From NCBI GenBank assembly GCA_942486035.1, contig CALNXK010000020.1, forward strand, positions 587,501 through 651,500: DNA of 64,000 nt. Direction: 5' to 3'. The notes beneath the pieces are model-generated. The model did no database searches. It had not been told where the DNA came from and saw only the letters and a list, made by a program, of their open reading frames with translations. Source of the DNA: Porites lobata (lineage: Eukaryota > Cnidaria > Anthozoa > Scleractinia > Poritidae). Both the position numbers and the translations under genes were made by a program. Every line of letters starts with the position of its first letter. Position 1 is the first letter of the stretch. Positions 24,836 to 33,314 of the stretch are shown here, one piece after another.

Positions 24836-25222
24836 GGGCCTTAGGGAAGTTTAATTAAAACGTGTAAATGTCAGAGCTCCACAGTTTTTTAAATTACATA
24901 GTTCTATTTATCTAAAAGATAAAAATTTCAACCTACCTGACATAGAAAACTCGTTCTTCGTGAAGTCTGAAACAATAATTTCCATCTGGTCTATCTATGA
25001 GAAGTTTGATGTTGTCTCCAATACTAAAAAATCATCGTGGAAGAAAAAAACTTTTAAGCTTGGAAAATGCAGATTTGTTTCTGCAGCTTCAAGAAAATTA
25101 AAGAAAGTTTACATGCGTTTGAAACGATCAAGATAAACAACATGGACTATCAATCACGCCACTTACTATTTTGCTAGTTTTTCAAATACGCTGCGTGTTT
25201 CTTCTTCAGTTAAAGGCCTCAT
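20261..25222 (-). CDS. NIP7: NIP7, 60S ribosomal subunit biogenesis protein
   Basis: Five minus-strand exons: 25167-25222, 24937-25023, 23802-23940, 22241-22381 and 20261-20380. They sum to 543 nt, 180 residues plus TAA, exactly the usual animal NIP7 length, with consistent phases and GT-AG sites. The protein opens MRPLTEEET, continues through LLIDRPDGNYCFRLH, VGTCIGKFTKTKRFRLHVTA and LYGNHILKSGLGRITENT, and ends FHQADVGEYLRSEDTLT. These are the conserved blocks of the NIP7 pre-PUA N-terminal and PUA C-terminal domains. NIP7 is a nucleolar factor needed for 27S/34S pre-rRNA processing and 60S assembly. Residues aligned to 'DPMA' in vertebrates read NPTD here, a mild divergence. Introns 2 and 4 are loaded with MITEs and SINE sequence. 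The gene converges on the RCHY1-like gene and diverges from the coiled-coil gene at 25479. Confidence 0.96.
20569..20903 (+). mobile_element. tRNA-like SINE head, split by an inserted MITE
   Basis: The left part starts GGCAGCGTGGCTGAGCAGATG, like the acceptor stem, A box and D arm of a class II tRNA (Ser/Leu type). The right part ends GAGTTCAAATCCTCTGCC, with a B box at 20888-20896 and CTGCC able to pair with GGCAG. Removing the insertion at about 20611-20854 leaves ~91 nt, the right length for a class II tRNA. The 3' body would continue beyond 20903. It lies in NIP7 intron 4. Confidence 0.6.
20611..20854. mobile_element. MITE with GGGCCCAGTTGTTCAAA-type terminal inverted repeats (copy 1)
   Basis: The left end CTGGGCCCAGTTGTTCAAA is mirrored at the right by TTCGAACAACCCGGCCCTG. 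Inside, a second inverted pair built on AACCTGGGGTTAAATTTTAA and CCCTGGGTTATCTCAACCC lies next to the ends. A second copy is at 24042-24274 in another intron of the same gene. The C(A/T)GGG terminus is suggestive of hAT elements, but I could not recognise a clean 8-bp duplication. Confidence 0.7.
22945..23100. repeat. Nested inverted repeats: GAATTC hairpin and GAAGAATTATGGAGATC element
   Basis: A hairpin with arms CTGAATTCAAT and ATTGAATTCGG abuts a second inverted repeat. In that one, CATCTGAAGAATTATGGAGATC (22986-23007) is mirrored by GATCTCCATAATTCTTCAAATG (23051-23072), and flanking GGCTTA/CAGCC bases extend the match. A diverged relative of the right half lies near 2800-2850. It is a MITE-like palindrome in NIP7 intron 3. 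Confidence 0.6.
24042..24274. mobile_element. MITE with GGCCCAGTTGTTCAAA-type terminal inverted repeats (copy 2)
   Basis: Same family as 20611-20854. The left end is TAGGCCCAGTTGTTCAAAGG and the right end TTGAACAACCCGACCCTGA, with matching internal GGGTTAAATTTTAACC and GCCCTGGGTTAACTTAACCC. Length and internal order match copy 1. It lies in the NIP7 intron between exons 2 and 3. Confidence 0.7.
24479..24840. mobile_element. 362-bp MITE, GGCC ends, TTA target duplication (PIF/Harbinger-type)
   Basis: The left end GGCCTGTGTCAAACCTCGTG and the right end (complement GGCCCGTTTCAAACGTCGTG) are inverted repeats extending through GCTACTGCCGTGC. TTA flanks both sides (24476-24478 and 24841-24843). 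The interior repeats TAGCACGACTTGGTTTCA and TCGAATTTAATTC motifs in both orientations. A 3-bp TTA duplication is characteristic of PIF/Harbinger elements. It is inserted in NIP7 intron 2. Confidence 0.75.
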
Positions 25223-25478
25223 TTTAACAAAAAGTCTGTTTATATTTGTGGAGGATTTTCACGTGCTTGCTTCGTTCGTCTCTACACGAGACTGCAATCT
25301 GTCAGCGGCTTCAACCAAAAGCCAGGTTACCTGACACAGGTTCCACTTGGTTGCCCATAGCAACGTTGTTAAAGGGCTTCAAATTCCAAAACATAATGGT
25401 GTTACATGTGGGAAAGGCAAAAGATTTCCGTATTCCACAACTCCATGAAGCTGGTTATCTGTACCACCTTATAAAATA
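25223..25478. promoter_or_regulatory. Divergent (bidirectional) promoter between NIP7 and the coiled-coil gene
   Basis: Only 256 bp separate the NIP7 ATG (minus strand) and the start codon of the plus-strand coiled-coil gene. Both 5' untranslated regions and both transcription start sites, or first exons, must therefore fit in or overlap this interval. No TATA box is evident for either direction. The interval contains a perfect RFX X-box (25350-25364), listed separately. Confidence 0.7.
25350..25364. promoter_or_regulatory. RFX X-box (ciliary-gene type)
   Basis: GTTGCCCATAGCAAC fits the X-box consensus GTNRCC-N(0-3)-RGYAAC with both half sites intact and a 3-bp spacer. It lies 115 bp upstream of the coiled-coil gene ATG and 128 bp from the NIP7 ATG. 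X-boxes bound by RFX factors are concentrated within about 150 bp of ciliary gene starts in animals. NIP7 is a housekeeping ribosome factor, so the more natural target is the coiled-coil gene; that assignment is inference. Confidence 0.75.
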
Positions 25479-28400
25479 ATGATTCCTTTAGACAGCGCAA
25501 CAGCCATATTGCCTAGAATGCCGACGGGAAGGGCTTTAGCCGCGGAGTTTCAACTGACAATTATCAAGCCTCCGCTACTGGATACAAAATGCAGGTCAAA
25601 TTCCCCAGCGGTTTCCAGCCCAATCTATCGACTGCTACAAAGTAGAAATCGACGAAGAAGCAGTTCGGCATCTTCCGTGCAAAGTACTCTTAATAACACG
25701 ATTGAATCCACGGAATTCGTGACGGAAAGAGTTCAAGTTTTTGAATTGAGAGACTCATCATGTCAACGCTCAAATGTTGACTCCGTTTCGCATCAGAATC
25801 GAAACCAAAATACAAGTACATTGCGTGACAATATAGTAAGTTACTGTCAAGAGGAATCCCCGACTTCTCGGCGAAACAGTTCAATGGAATCAGTTAAAGA
25901 ACGTTCTATTTCAATAAAAGAACAATCTTCAGGTGAGATTCTAAATTTAATAATGGTTGAGGTTATACAATGCATGATATTTTATAGCAAACTATTGCCC
26001 AGTCATTGTTTTGAGTTGCACTGAAACGCACCCGGAAGTTTTAGTTTTCCTCTTTCAATGTGTTCTGAAACCATTACTCCATGCATTTAATAATGAAATC
26101 TTTTATTCTGGGAAGTCAACATTCTTGTAGTTGAATTTCATTTGAAGGTTGGCAAAACCCAGACCAGTGTCCATGGTTTTGGAGTTTGACAATGAAACTT
26201 TCTGGTGTCACTGTTGTGATGCCATTGCCAGAAATCATGGCAATCATCACGCAAATCACTATTTTTGTCAACCCAGATCCCAAGTTGGTGCATTTGTTCC
26301 CAGCTATGTGAGAAAGCTTGAAAAGAAAATTTTACCTTGAGGATTGGGAGGAGACATGGAAGGAGGAGTATTATTTTATGGTTTCTCCTAAAAGGTCATA
26401 CCTCAGTCATGATTTTCTTTCTTCGATTCTTTCTGCTGTAGCCTGCGAAAGCATCCATTTCTCCTTCGCTCTACGCCGCTGGGGACGTTTCCTCCTCGCG
26501 AAACGTCCCCAGCGGTGTAGAGCGAAGGAGAAACGGATGCTTTCGCAGGCTATTTCTGCTATGGACATGAATTTTCCTTCAAGTAAAAGATACTGACCGG
26601 CTTTCTTATCAATAATTTTAGAATTAACACCAGACCTCAGTGATGAAGATAGTAGACAGCAATACAATTTAACAAACTTGACACCAGAAACCCAACAAGC
26701 AGATAATCCCCTTGTTATAGAAAAGAAAGCACAAGAAAAGTCAGAGAAAAGGAATAAAAAGAAATCATTAAAAGCTAAGAAAACTAATAAAAAAAGAAAA
26801 AATTCTCCTAAGAAAGGTGTTGCAGTGAGTGGTATGTTTGCAAGACTGGTTGGACGTGGGCGTACAAATGAACAACAAGGTAACTTAATATAAATGTAAT
26901 AACTTTTAATTACCCATTTTATTCAGGGTAATAAGTAGTCATATTTAACTTATCCTGAAGGAAATGCCAGATTTCTCTATAAAGAGAACTGTCAACCATA
27001 AGACAACATACATGTATGATTTCTGCATTTTACATGTTCTGTACATGTAAAGCAGCTCATTAACTAAGGCAAAAATTACAGCCCTCAGAGCATTGATTGT
27101 TGTCAGATATGTCATATAAACCAAGGATGTATAAAGATACAAGACTGGTTCCAAAAGTTGCAGCATTGTTAAACTTTTATTTCAAGTCTTACCACTACAA
27201 CCTACACATGCAGGTACAGTGATAACATTTTTAACAAGAATATTTTGTGTATTTTTAGGCCATCAAGTCAACTCAGATCAAAAGGTGAAAAATGGACTAC
27301 ATTTACAACAGACAAGAGACACTTCCCCAAATAAGTACCTAAGTGTACAAAAACTCCGAGCAGCTTATGCTCCAAAGAAACAAGAAATCAAGAACAACAA
27401 AGCAACTGTTCTTTTACCATGGGTCTCTAACACTAGCTTAACTAATGACAACACAAGGAGTTGTACCTGTTCTCCAAGGAAACAGGAACAAGAACAAGAA
27501 AGCATTTCTACTGCTCTGTATCTATCATCCCCATGTAAACTACTGAACTCTCATGACGACAACAGAGTGAAGAAAGTTTATCTATCTGAGACCCATTCTG
27601 GAATGATCACAGGGATACCATGTGCCCCGCCCAGTACACCCACTGTGGGTATGTAGTGCTGCCTTATTGTTAACAAACGGTACTAGTTTGTGAGTTAGTT
27701 AGAATTTGTTTATTTAAGCTTCAATAATACCCAATGTTCAAGTATTTAACAACCAAACCTCTTCCTATAAACACCTCCTGTTATAAAGACAGACACTAAT
27801 GACTTTGTCTCTTTGGTGTCCATACTAAGGAAGTTTGACTCTCTCTTAATGGACACAGTTAAGGACACCTGTCTTATATGGACACCCAGAGATGGTCCAT
27901 CCCTATCTTTAATTTTGGTGAACATCTCCCTCAGACAGGCACTTGACAGGTTTCAGAGGCATCAGTCTAATAGAGAGCCGACAAACTATATTTTCAAGCT
28001 TCTAATACAAAATGATACAAATAAGAAAAAACCTTACATATTTTAAAATTCTAACCTCCAATCCTACCTTAGACCATCAAGGATATATCTATTGCTCCAC
28101 ACTTGGGCCAATAAAATACAGCAAGTAAAAAGTCTATCTGTGTGAGAAAATATAAGAAACAGTTGGCATTATTATTTTGCAGTCATAACATATTATACAG
28201 CTGTACAAAGAAAAAAAAGTATATTCAGTGTACACTTGTTACATTATTCCTGAGTGTTACAATTCAACTACCCTGTACTGGTAATTTTTCCTAAATATTA
28301 AAACCTTTAATTCATATTATTTTATTTTTATAGATGAACTTAAGAAAGTGGAGTACATCCCATCCCTGACAGATGTCAAGGTCAGCAAATAAATTATTGC

Positions 28401-30052
28401 ATATATATACTGTCCATGTAAATAATATGGAACTACAAAAAAGCATAAAATAATCTGATGGAACAAATAAACAACACACTGGTAAATAAATCTGTATATT
28501 TACAACAATTTTTTACTTTTATATAAAATGTGCACAACATCAACATTTCAATGTTTTCTTTCAGAGCCAGAGAGCTGTAAAATCAAGACTAATTAACTTA
28601 GGTAAGTCGGGACAAGAAACAAACAGAAATGTATATATCTTGAGATATTCTAGGTCAATTAAGCATGAAAAATAAATCATGCACAATGATAAGAGTTTAG
28701 ACAAATGTTATCCATCTCACCGGTCAATTTGCAGCAAAGCATGTTTTTCAGCTCTTGCACTCCTTTTACTACCTCTTACTTGATGGAAAAATCTAGGGGG
28801 CTGTTTTTCATAGTCTGGAGATGATCAGAATAAAAAGAATAAAAATCGTAAATAAAAGTTACCAAAACCAAGTTAAGCTACTAATTTCTACAATTCACTA
28901 TTTTAGGAAATAAATTAAGGGCACAAGAGCAGAAGAAGAAAGAAAAAGCTATGAAGGAAGAACAAAGAAGAGCTTATGGCGAAATTTTACAGCTGAAACA
29001 AAGACAACGAGCTGAGGTAAAACTGAAGTTTTTTCTTGATCTCAAAACCTTTCCACAATGGCCATTTTAGGGACAGAAGAAAGTGGCCTTTATGAAGAGA
29101 TGATAAAGAGGTGGCCATTGTGAAGTGGATTAAACAAAAAGAGTTGTACATGAATGGATTATTAATTTTGCATGCCCAGCGCAACTAAAAAAGTGGCCAT
29201 GGCGGAGAAGTGGCCATCAGTGGAGATTCGGCTTAATGTCCATTATATGCATTCTTCTTAATAAGTTGATAAATGAACATAGGATTAATACATTATGTTG
29301 AATTTATACATTTAATTTGCAAGGATAATTTTTTTTCATTTTTTGTGATCATTTTCCATTTTGCTCCAGTATAGCTTTAAAAACAGAACACAAAAAATCC
29401 CCCAAAAAAGCTAAATGAGGAGATCATTTTTTGTCTTTTCCCCTGTAATAATTTGTCACATGATATCAATCTTCATATCAGCCGCGATTTATATAAGGCA
29501 AAGTCTATGAAGGACATCCAAATTTATGTTGTCGTTATTTTTTTGTCTCGCTTATTTTTTATTTTTCCATTGTTTTTGCATATGATAATGTATGCTAATG
29601 AATTTGAAACAAAGGGAAAACGTTTGTTGCTTGTGATTGTAAAAATGATTGACGGCAGCATAAAAGGCAACTTTAGAGTTTGCGTGTTTGTGAAAAGCGC
29701 AGTGTAATAGAAATAAGGAAAGTCGCTAAATGAGAAAGGCTAAAAACATGTTTGGGAGAGACATGTCAGGCTTTTCAGATCGTTCATGTGGTTTTGTGTG
29801 CTTTTTCCCATGCATCTCAGAGGCTCAAAAATTTTGCTGTACTAATTACCTACAACCTTGACTACAAGTCTCTGATTTTATTCTCCAGTCCCTGTAATAA
29901 TGGAACACTTTTTACTTCATGACACTTTTTTAACATTTATAACTGGATTCCTTTGACAGATCTATGCTTTAAACAAGGTGATGACAGAACTGGAGAATGA
30001 AAACTTCAGGAAGTTCATGGAGGAAAAATCAGCAGAAACACTTCCTGTATAA
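25479..30052 (+). CDS. Unrecognised 462-residue protein with C-terminal coiled coil; possible ciliary gene
   Basis: Seven exons: 25479-25932, 26622-26879, 27259-27648, 28334-28380, 28565-28601, 28907-29016 and 29960-30052. They total 1389 nt with GT-AG sites and matching phases (1,1,1,0,1,0). An in-frame TGA at 25446 precedes the ATG, so the start is well placed. The N-terminal ~150 residues are Ser/Arg-rich and disordered-looking (RNRRRSSSASS, SPTSRRNSS). Next comes a Lys-rich basic segment (EKRNKKKSLKAKKTNKKRKN), then SGMFARLVGRGR. Residues ~235-365 contain KYLSVQKLRAAYAPKKQE. The C-terminal ~90 residues (YIPSLTDVKSQRAVKSRL, then a charged helix with EQKKKEKAMKEEQRRAYGE, RAEIYALNKVMTELE) look like a coiled coil. 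I do not recognise the family. No enzyme motif, signal peptide or membrane segment is visible. The promoter X-box suggests a role in cilia, which is inference only. Confidence 0.85.
26439..26552. mobile_element. 114-bp near-perfect hairpin MITE, TAGCCTGCGAAAG ends, 9-bp target duplication
   Basis: The left arm (TAGCCTGCGAAAGCATCC onward) and right arm (ending GGATGCTTTCGCAGGCTA) pair over about 50 bases around the centre CCTCCTCGCGAAACG. Flanks are TTTCTGCTG (26430-26438) and TTTCTGCTA (26553-26561), a 9-bp duplication with one mismatch. Arm sequence (AGACGTTTC/ACGTCCC..AGCGG) resembles the ends of the element at 56111-56634. It lies in intron 1 of the coiled-coil gene. Confidence 0.82.
27765..27910. 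repeat. GACACC-rich repeat fragment
   Basis: The stretch contains AGACAGACAC, AGTTTGACTCTCTCTTAATG, GGACACCTGTC and GGACACCCAGAGATGGTCC. It resembles the interior of the TA-flanked MITE at 30600-30775. No intact ends were found. It lies in an intron of the coiled-coil gene. Confidence 0.45.
29032..29235. repeat. GTGGCCA-rich inverted repeat
   Basis: TTTCCACAATGGCCATTTTAGG near the left side is mirrored by repeated AAGTGGCCAT motifs on the right (AAAGTGGCCATGGCGGAG, AAGTGGCCATCAGTGGAG). The block lies in the last intron of the coiled-coil gene. It is MITE-like, and its borders are uncertain. Confidence 0.4.
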
Positions 30053-31558
30053 AAGTTTTGAACCCTTTTACAAGATAATAAGCAAAGTTTTGACCCAAAA
30101 AGTTGAAGGGAAGGAAATCCAATGTAGGTGACTACAAGTCGAAAATGGGCCGGGGAAGATATCAGCTATTTTTAGATGTACATTTATATTTATATTTATA
30201 TCCATAGCTATTTAAATAGTTTAAAACAAAAATCTAGTATTCACTTTCTTGAAGAAAGAAGTTTTATGACTTGTCAGAAAGTCAGATCATACAGTTTTAA
30301 CATAATGTCCTTTTTTATGTCACAATTCAGAGGCCTTGTGGAGAGAGCCAGTGTCCACATCTGAATATAAGAATTAGTCATAGGCTATCAAGCGGTAACA
30401 GGGGACTGTAGAATGGTTCCCAGAAAAACGTGGGTGTCAGAAAATTATCTGATCTCCAGTGCCTGATGAACACCCTGCCAGATCCCAAAAATACTCTCCC
30501 AGACCCTGTTAAGGTGCATGCAGAGCATGTTATTGACTTCAAGCGTGGTGAATCATCACCATGACAACATGTTGTCTTGCAATACAGTTTATCAGTTTAC
30601 AGTTGACTCTCTCATAACAGACACCTTTATAAGACAGACACCTCTGTAAAATGGACACCCAGATTTGGTCCTTGTCTTTCTTTACATTCTGTAGACTCCC
30701 TATAAGATGGACATCTCTCTAAGAGGAACACTTAGTACCAGTCGCAAAGGTGTCTGTCTTAGAGAGAGCTGACTGTAAAACTGAGCTTATTTGTAAAAAT
30801 GATGAATATATAATAATGGGAAACATGTTGTTTGAAAATTCAAACTGGGACCAATCCACATCCCCTTAATGTACTGTAGCTCTTGCAGACTGTCTAGTCA
30901 TCCCCTGAGAGGGGATGACTACTTGTGAGGCCCTCTTTGGGGGGAGGGGTTATGTATGTCCCTAGTCTGAACTCAATATTTTCAAAAGCTGTCGTTTCAG
31001 CATACTGAGGAGGAAGCCATGTCGCTTTTCTCTGTCACTGTTACAGTTTCAACCCATTTTTGTGCCGTTTGTCGCCATTTCTACTGTCCTGTGTCGTTAT
31101 GTCAGGGCCATGTCGCTTGTTGGAATTTTACCCTAACACTACAGGGCCTCACTTGTACACAATTGCTTACAAATCATCCATGACACCTAGAAATCTTTGC
31201 ATATCATTTATAACTAGGTAGGCAATTACTGTATTGAAAATAAACTCAATATTAGACTGTTTGTTGGAGTGCACTGTTCATTATTATGATGATATTGCAG
31301 TACTTCTGGTATTTAGAATTTGCAGTGTGCCACACAAGTATGTGTGCATACTCAAATTAACGCATGCATGTTGAAAGTGAGACCTAGAGACTACAAAGAT
31401 ATTTTGTAGTTTTTTAGATCCCTTCTTCCTCCAATAAAATAGGCTATTATGAGCTACTATCAATACACTTTAACGTTTTATTGCGATATAAGAACAATCG
31501 ATAGCTTACCGCAAATGTTTCCTGCAATGGTCTGTGACTCTCAACGTTCAAATTGCGA
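30053..31558. other. Intergenic interval between the coiled-coil gene and CDC42 copy A
   Basis: This holds the 3' flank of the coiled-coil gene and the TA-flanked MITE at 30600-30775. A perfect 12-bp-arm hairpin at 30895-30921 (TAGTCATCCCCT, GAG, complement) follows. A repeat around 31020-31140 (CAGGGCCATGTCGCTT) is related to 51785-51910. No further coding exon was seen. Confidence 0.6.
30600..30775. mobile_element. 176-bp MITE with CAGTTGACTCTCTC ends and TA target duplication (Tc1/mariner-type)
   Basis: The left end CAGTTGACTCTCTCATAACA and the right end complement CAGTCAGCTCTCTCTAAGAC are inverted repeats continuing through AGACAGACACC. TA flanks both sides (30598-30599, 30776-30777). 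The interior repeats AGACAGACACC and GGACACCCAG. Related sequences lie at 27.8, 33.5 and 42.4 kb. Confidence 0.72.
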
Positions 31559-31760
31559 CTTTTATATTCCCGGGTAAATTTAGCAGAAGGCGCGAATTTC
31601 TAACAAAGAACGTCATTGGACAATACAAAGACAGGAGGCCTGGTCGCTAGGAAAGGAACCAATCATAGAAGGCGATATAATTTGACAATTCACTCTTCTT
31701 GTCCTCTACCAACGCCCCTGACCACAGCCGGACATTACCGAAATATCGCTGGCAATAAAT
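31559..31760 (+). promoter_or_regulatory. Inferred promoter of CDC42 copy A, with blocks shared with copy B
   Basis: Blocks found in the same order upstream of both CDC42 copies: TTTATATTCCCGGGTAAATTTAG (31561-31583), ATTGGACA (31616-31623), ACCAATCA (31660-31667), ACCAACGCCCCTG (31708-31720), AGCCGGAC (31727-31734) and TGGAATTT (31761-31768). ATTGG and CCAAT are inverted and direct CCAAT-box cores. Conservation between paralogues whose introns no longer align argues for function. The exact start site is not determinable. Confidence 0.6.
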
Positions 31761-31842
31761 GTGGAATTTGAGGAAAGTTTAGCCTCAAAGTCTAATCCAC
31801 CGCTTGTAACCCTGTGGAAACCTTCAAGTTACCTTTGGGGAG
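31725..31842 (+). other. Putative non-coding first exon of CDC42 copy A
   Basis: Sequence downstream of the shared promoter blocks runs to a donor GAG/GTAAAT at 31842/31843. A matching acceptor (TTTGTAG before 33218) opens the exon carrying the ATG. CDC42 copy B has the same layout with donor at 40405/40406. The 5' boundary is a guess. Confidence 0.45.
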
Positions 31843-33217
31843 GTAAATTTTTTTGATTTTCACCTATTCTAACTTATAATTTGTTGTGAGAGATTCGACA
31901 TAGATGATGAGGTACTGACTTAAATATAACTTAAATTTTGGAGCATATATTATGTGAGCTGGGATTTTTATTGTTCTAAGTATTTTTTATATATTTATTT
32001 GGCACCGATCCTATTCAAAGACACAGGTAAATTGAAAAGCTTACGCGGAAGGATCTAGAATTAATATGCTACTGCAAAACCCTGTTGCAAATTTTGCATG
32101 TAATTCTAGAGCTAAAGGGAACTTGATCTTAGCTTTTTGTTCTCTCTTTGGAATGCGTCGATCACGCTTTATTCTCGAAGTTATAGCGCTTCGATACCTT
32201 TCATAGTGTTCTTAATATACTCTTGATTCGAATATTTTCGAAGTCAGCGAGACTGTAAAAGAAAAATAACCCTACTTCCTTATCGCTTCTAGAGAGAAGG
32301 ATGTATTTAAATTATCATCAGTTTAAAACACTTTCCCACAACAACACGTATAGCCTGGCTGGGATCTGATCTGGCTTGAACGTGAAGAGTTTTACAAAGT
32401 CCAAAGCCCAAGTTTAACACCAATTCGGATTTTCTCTATTATTATAACCAGGACCTTGTTCCAGAGGATGTGGTTAGAAGGAGAGTATGTTTTGGAAATT
32501 TTTAAAAAAAGTTTCTTTGTTTTTAAGGTCATTTTGAGTGGCCAGCTGGAGAAAATGTGAATATGGTAAACAGCCTTAAAAATCTATTTCAGAGGGCCAA
32601 CATAACATGGTTGTAATTTCACTGCCTATGCAAATATCATTTTAACAGGTGTGCTCCAGAAACCTTTACTGGTGTTGATATATCATTGTTGATCTATATT
32701 ATTGAGGATGATCTATTCCTACCTAAACTCAGAATTCAAATGCTGAAAATAATAAAAGGCAGATATTGCAGAGTACTTTCACTTGTAAAACTTTCCACTT
32801 GTTCAACAGTAATGAATGGTATCTGGTCACCTCGTCACCAAACCATCTTGCCACCAAGAAATAGATAATCTTAATACTTATCGAAAGGACAAGTCGATAA
32901 AAAGAATTCTTTCACTTTACAATGAAATACAAGGAGGCAAGATTCGAGTGACCACACTAACCAACTTTTATAAGAAAGGTTGTTTGGTTTTGAACAAATG
33001 GCACCTCTCAAGCGATGCCATTAAGCCATATTAAGGTGTTAAAAAGTTGGAATAATAATTATTCAAACAAAAAAAACAGCTTAAGATGAGAAGCTCGACA
33101 TAAGGTGTCAATTAAAATTGATAAGGTTTTATTTGGGAAGAGTTATTATGTGTTGGTGAGCAGATCTTTTGGTGGAGAGATGACGGTCCGTAAACATGTC
33201 ATTATACTTCTTTGTAG

Positions 33218-33314
33218 GTTTTGTCAATACTGTGACAGGGAGTGTAAAGGTTGTTGTAACATCCTCGAACCTGGACAAGGAGGATAGAGATCATTATAAT
33301 ATCCTAAAAGAAAT
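33218..33314 (+). other. 5' untranslated part of the first coding exon, CDC42 copy A
   Basis: The acceptor CTTTGTAG/GTTTTG at 33217/33218 corresponds to CGTTGCAG/GTTTTG at 41105/41106 in copy B. Both exons start GTTTTG and end just before ATGCAAACC. This supports a spliced leader in both genes. Confidence 0.55.

Noticed and set aside
26149..26596. Frames in intron 1 of the coiled-coil gene
   Set aside because: They lack a donor or acceptor in the required phase 1, and the second overlaps the TAGCC hairpin MITE; exon 1 joins exon 2 in phase without them.
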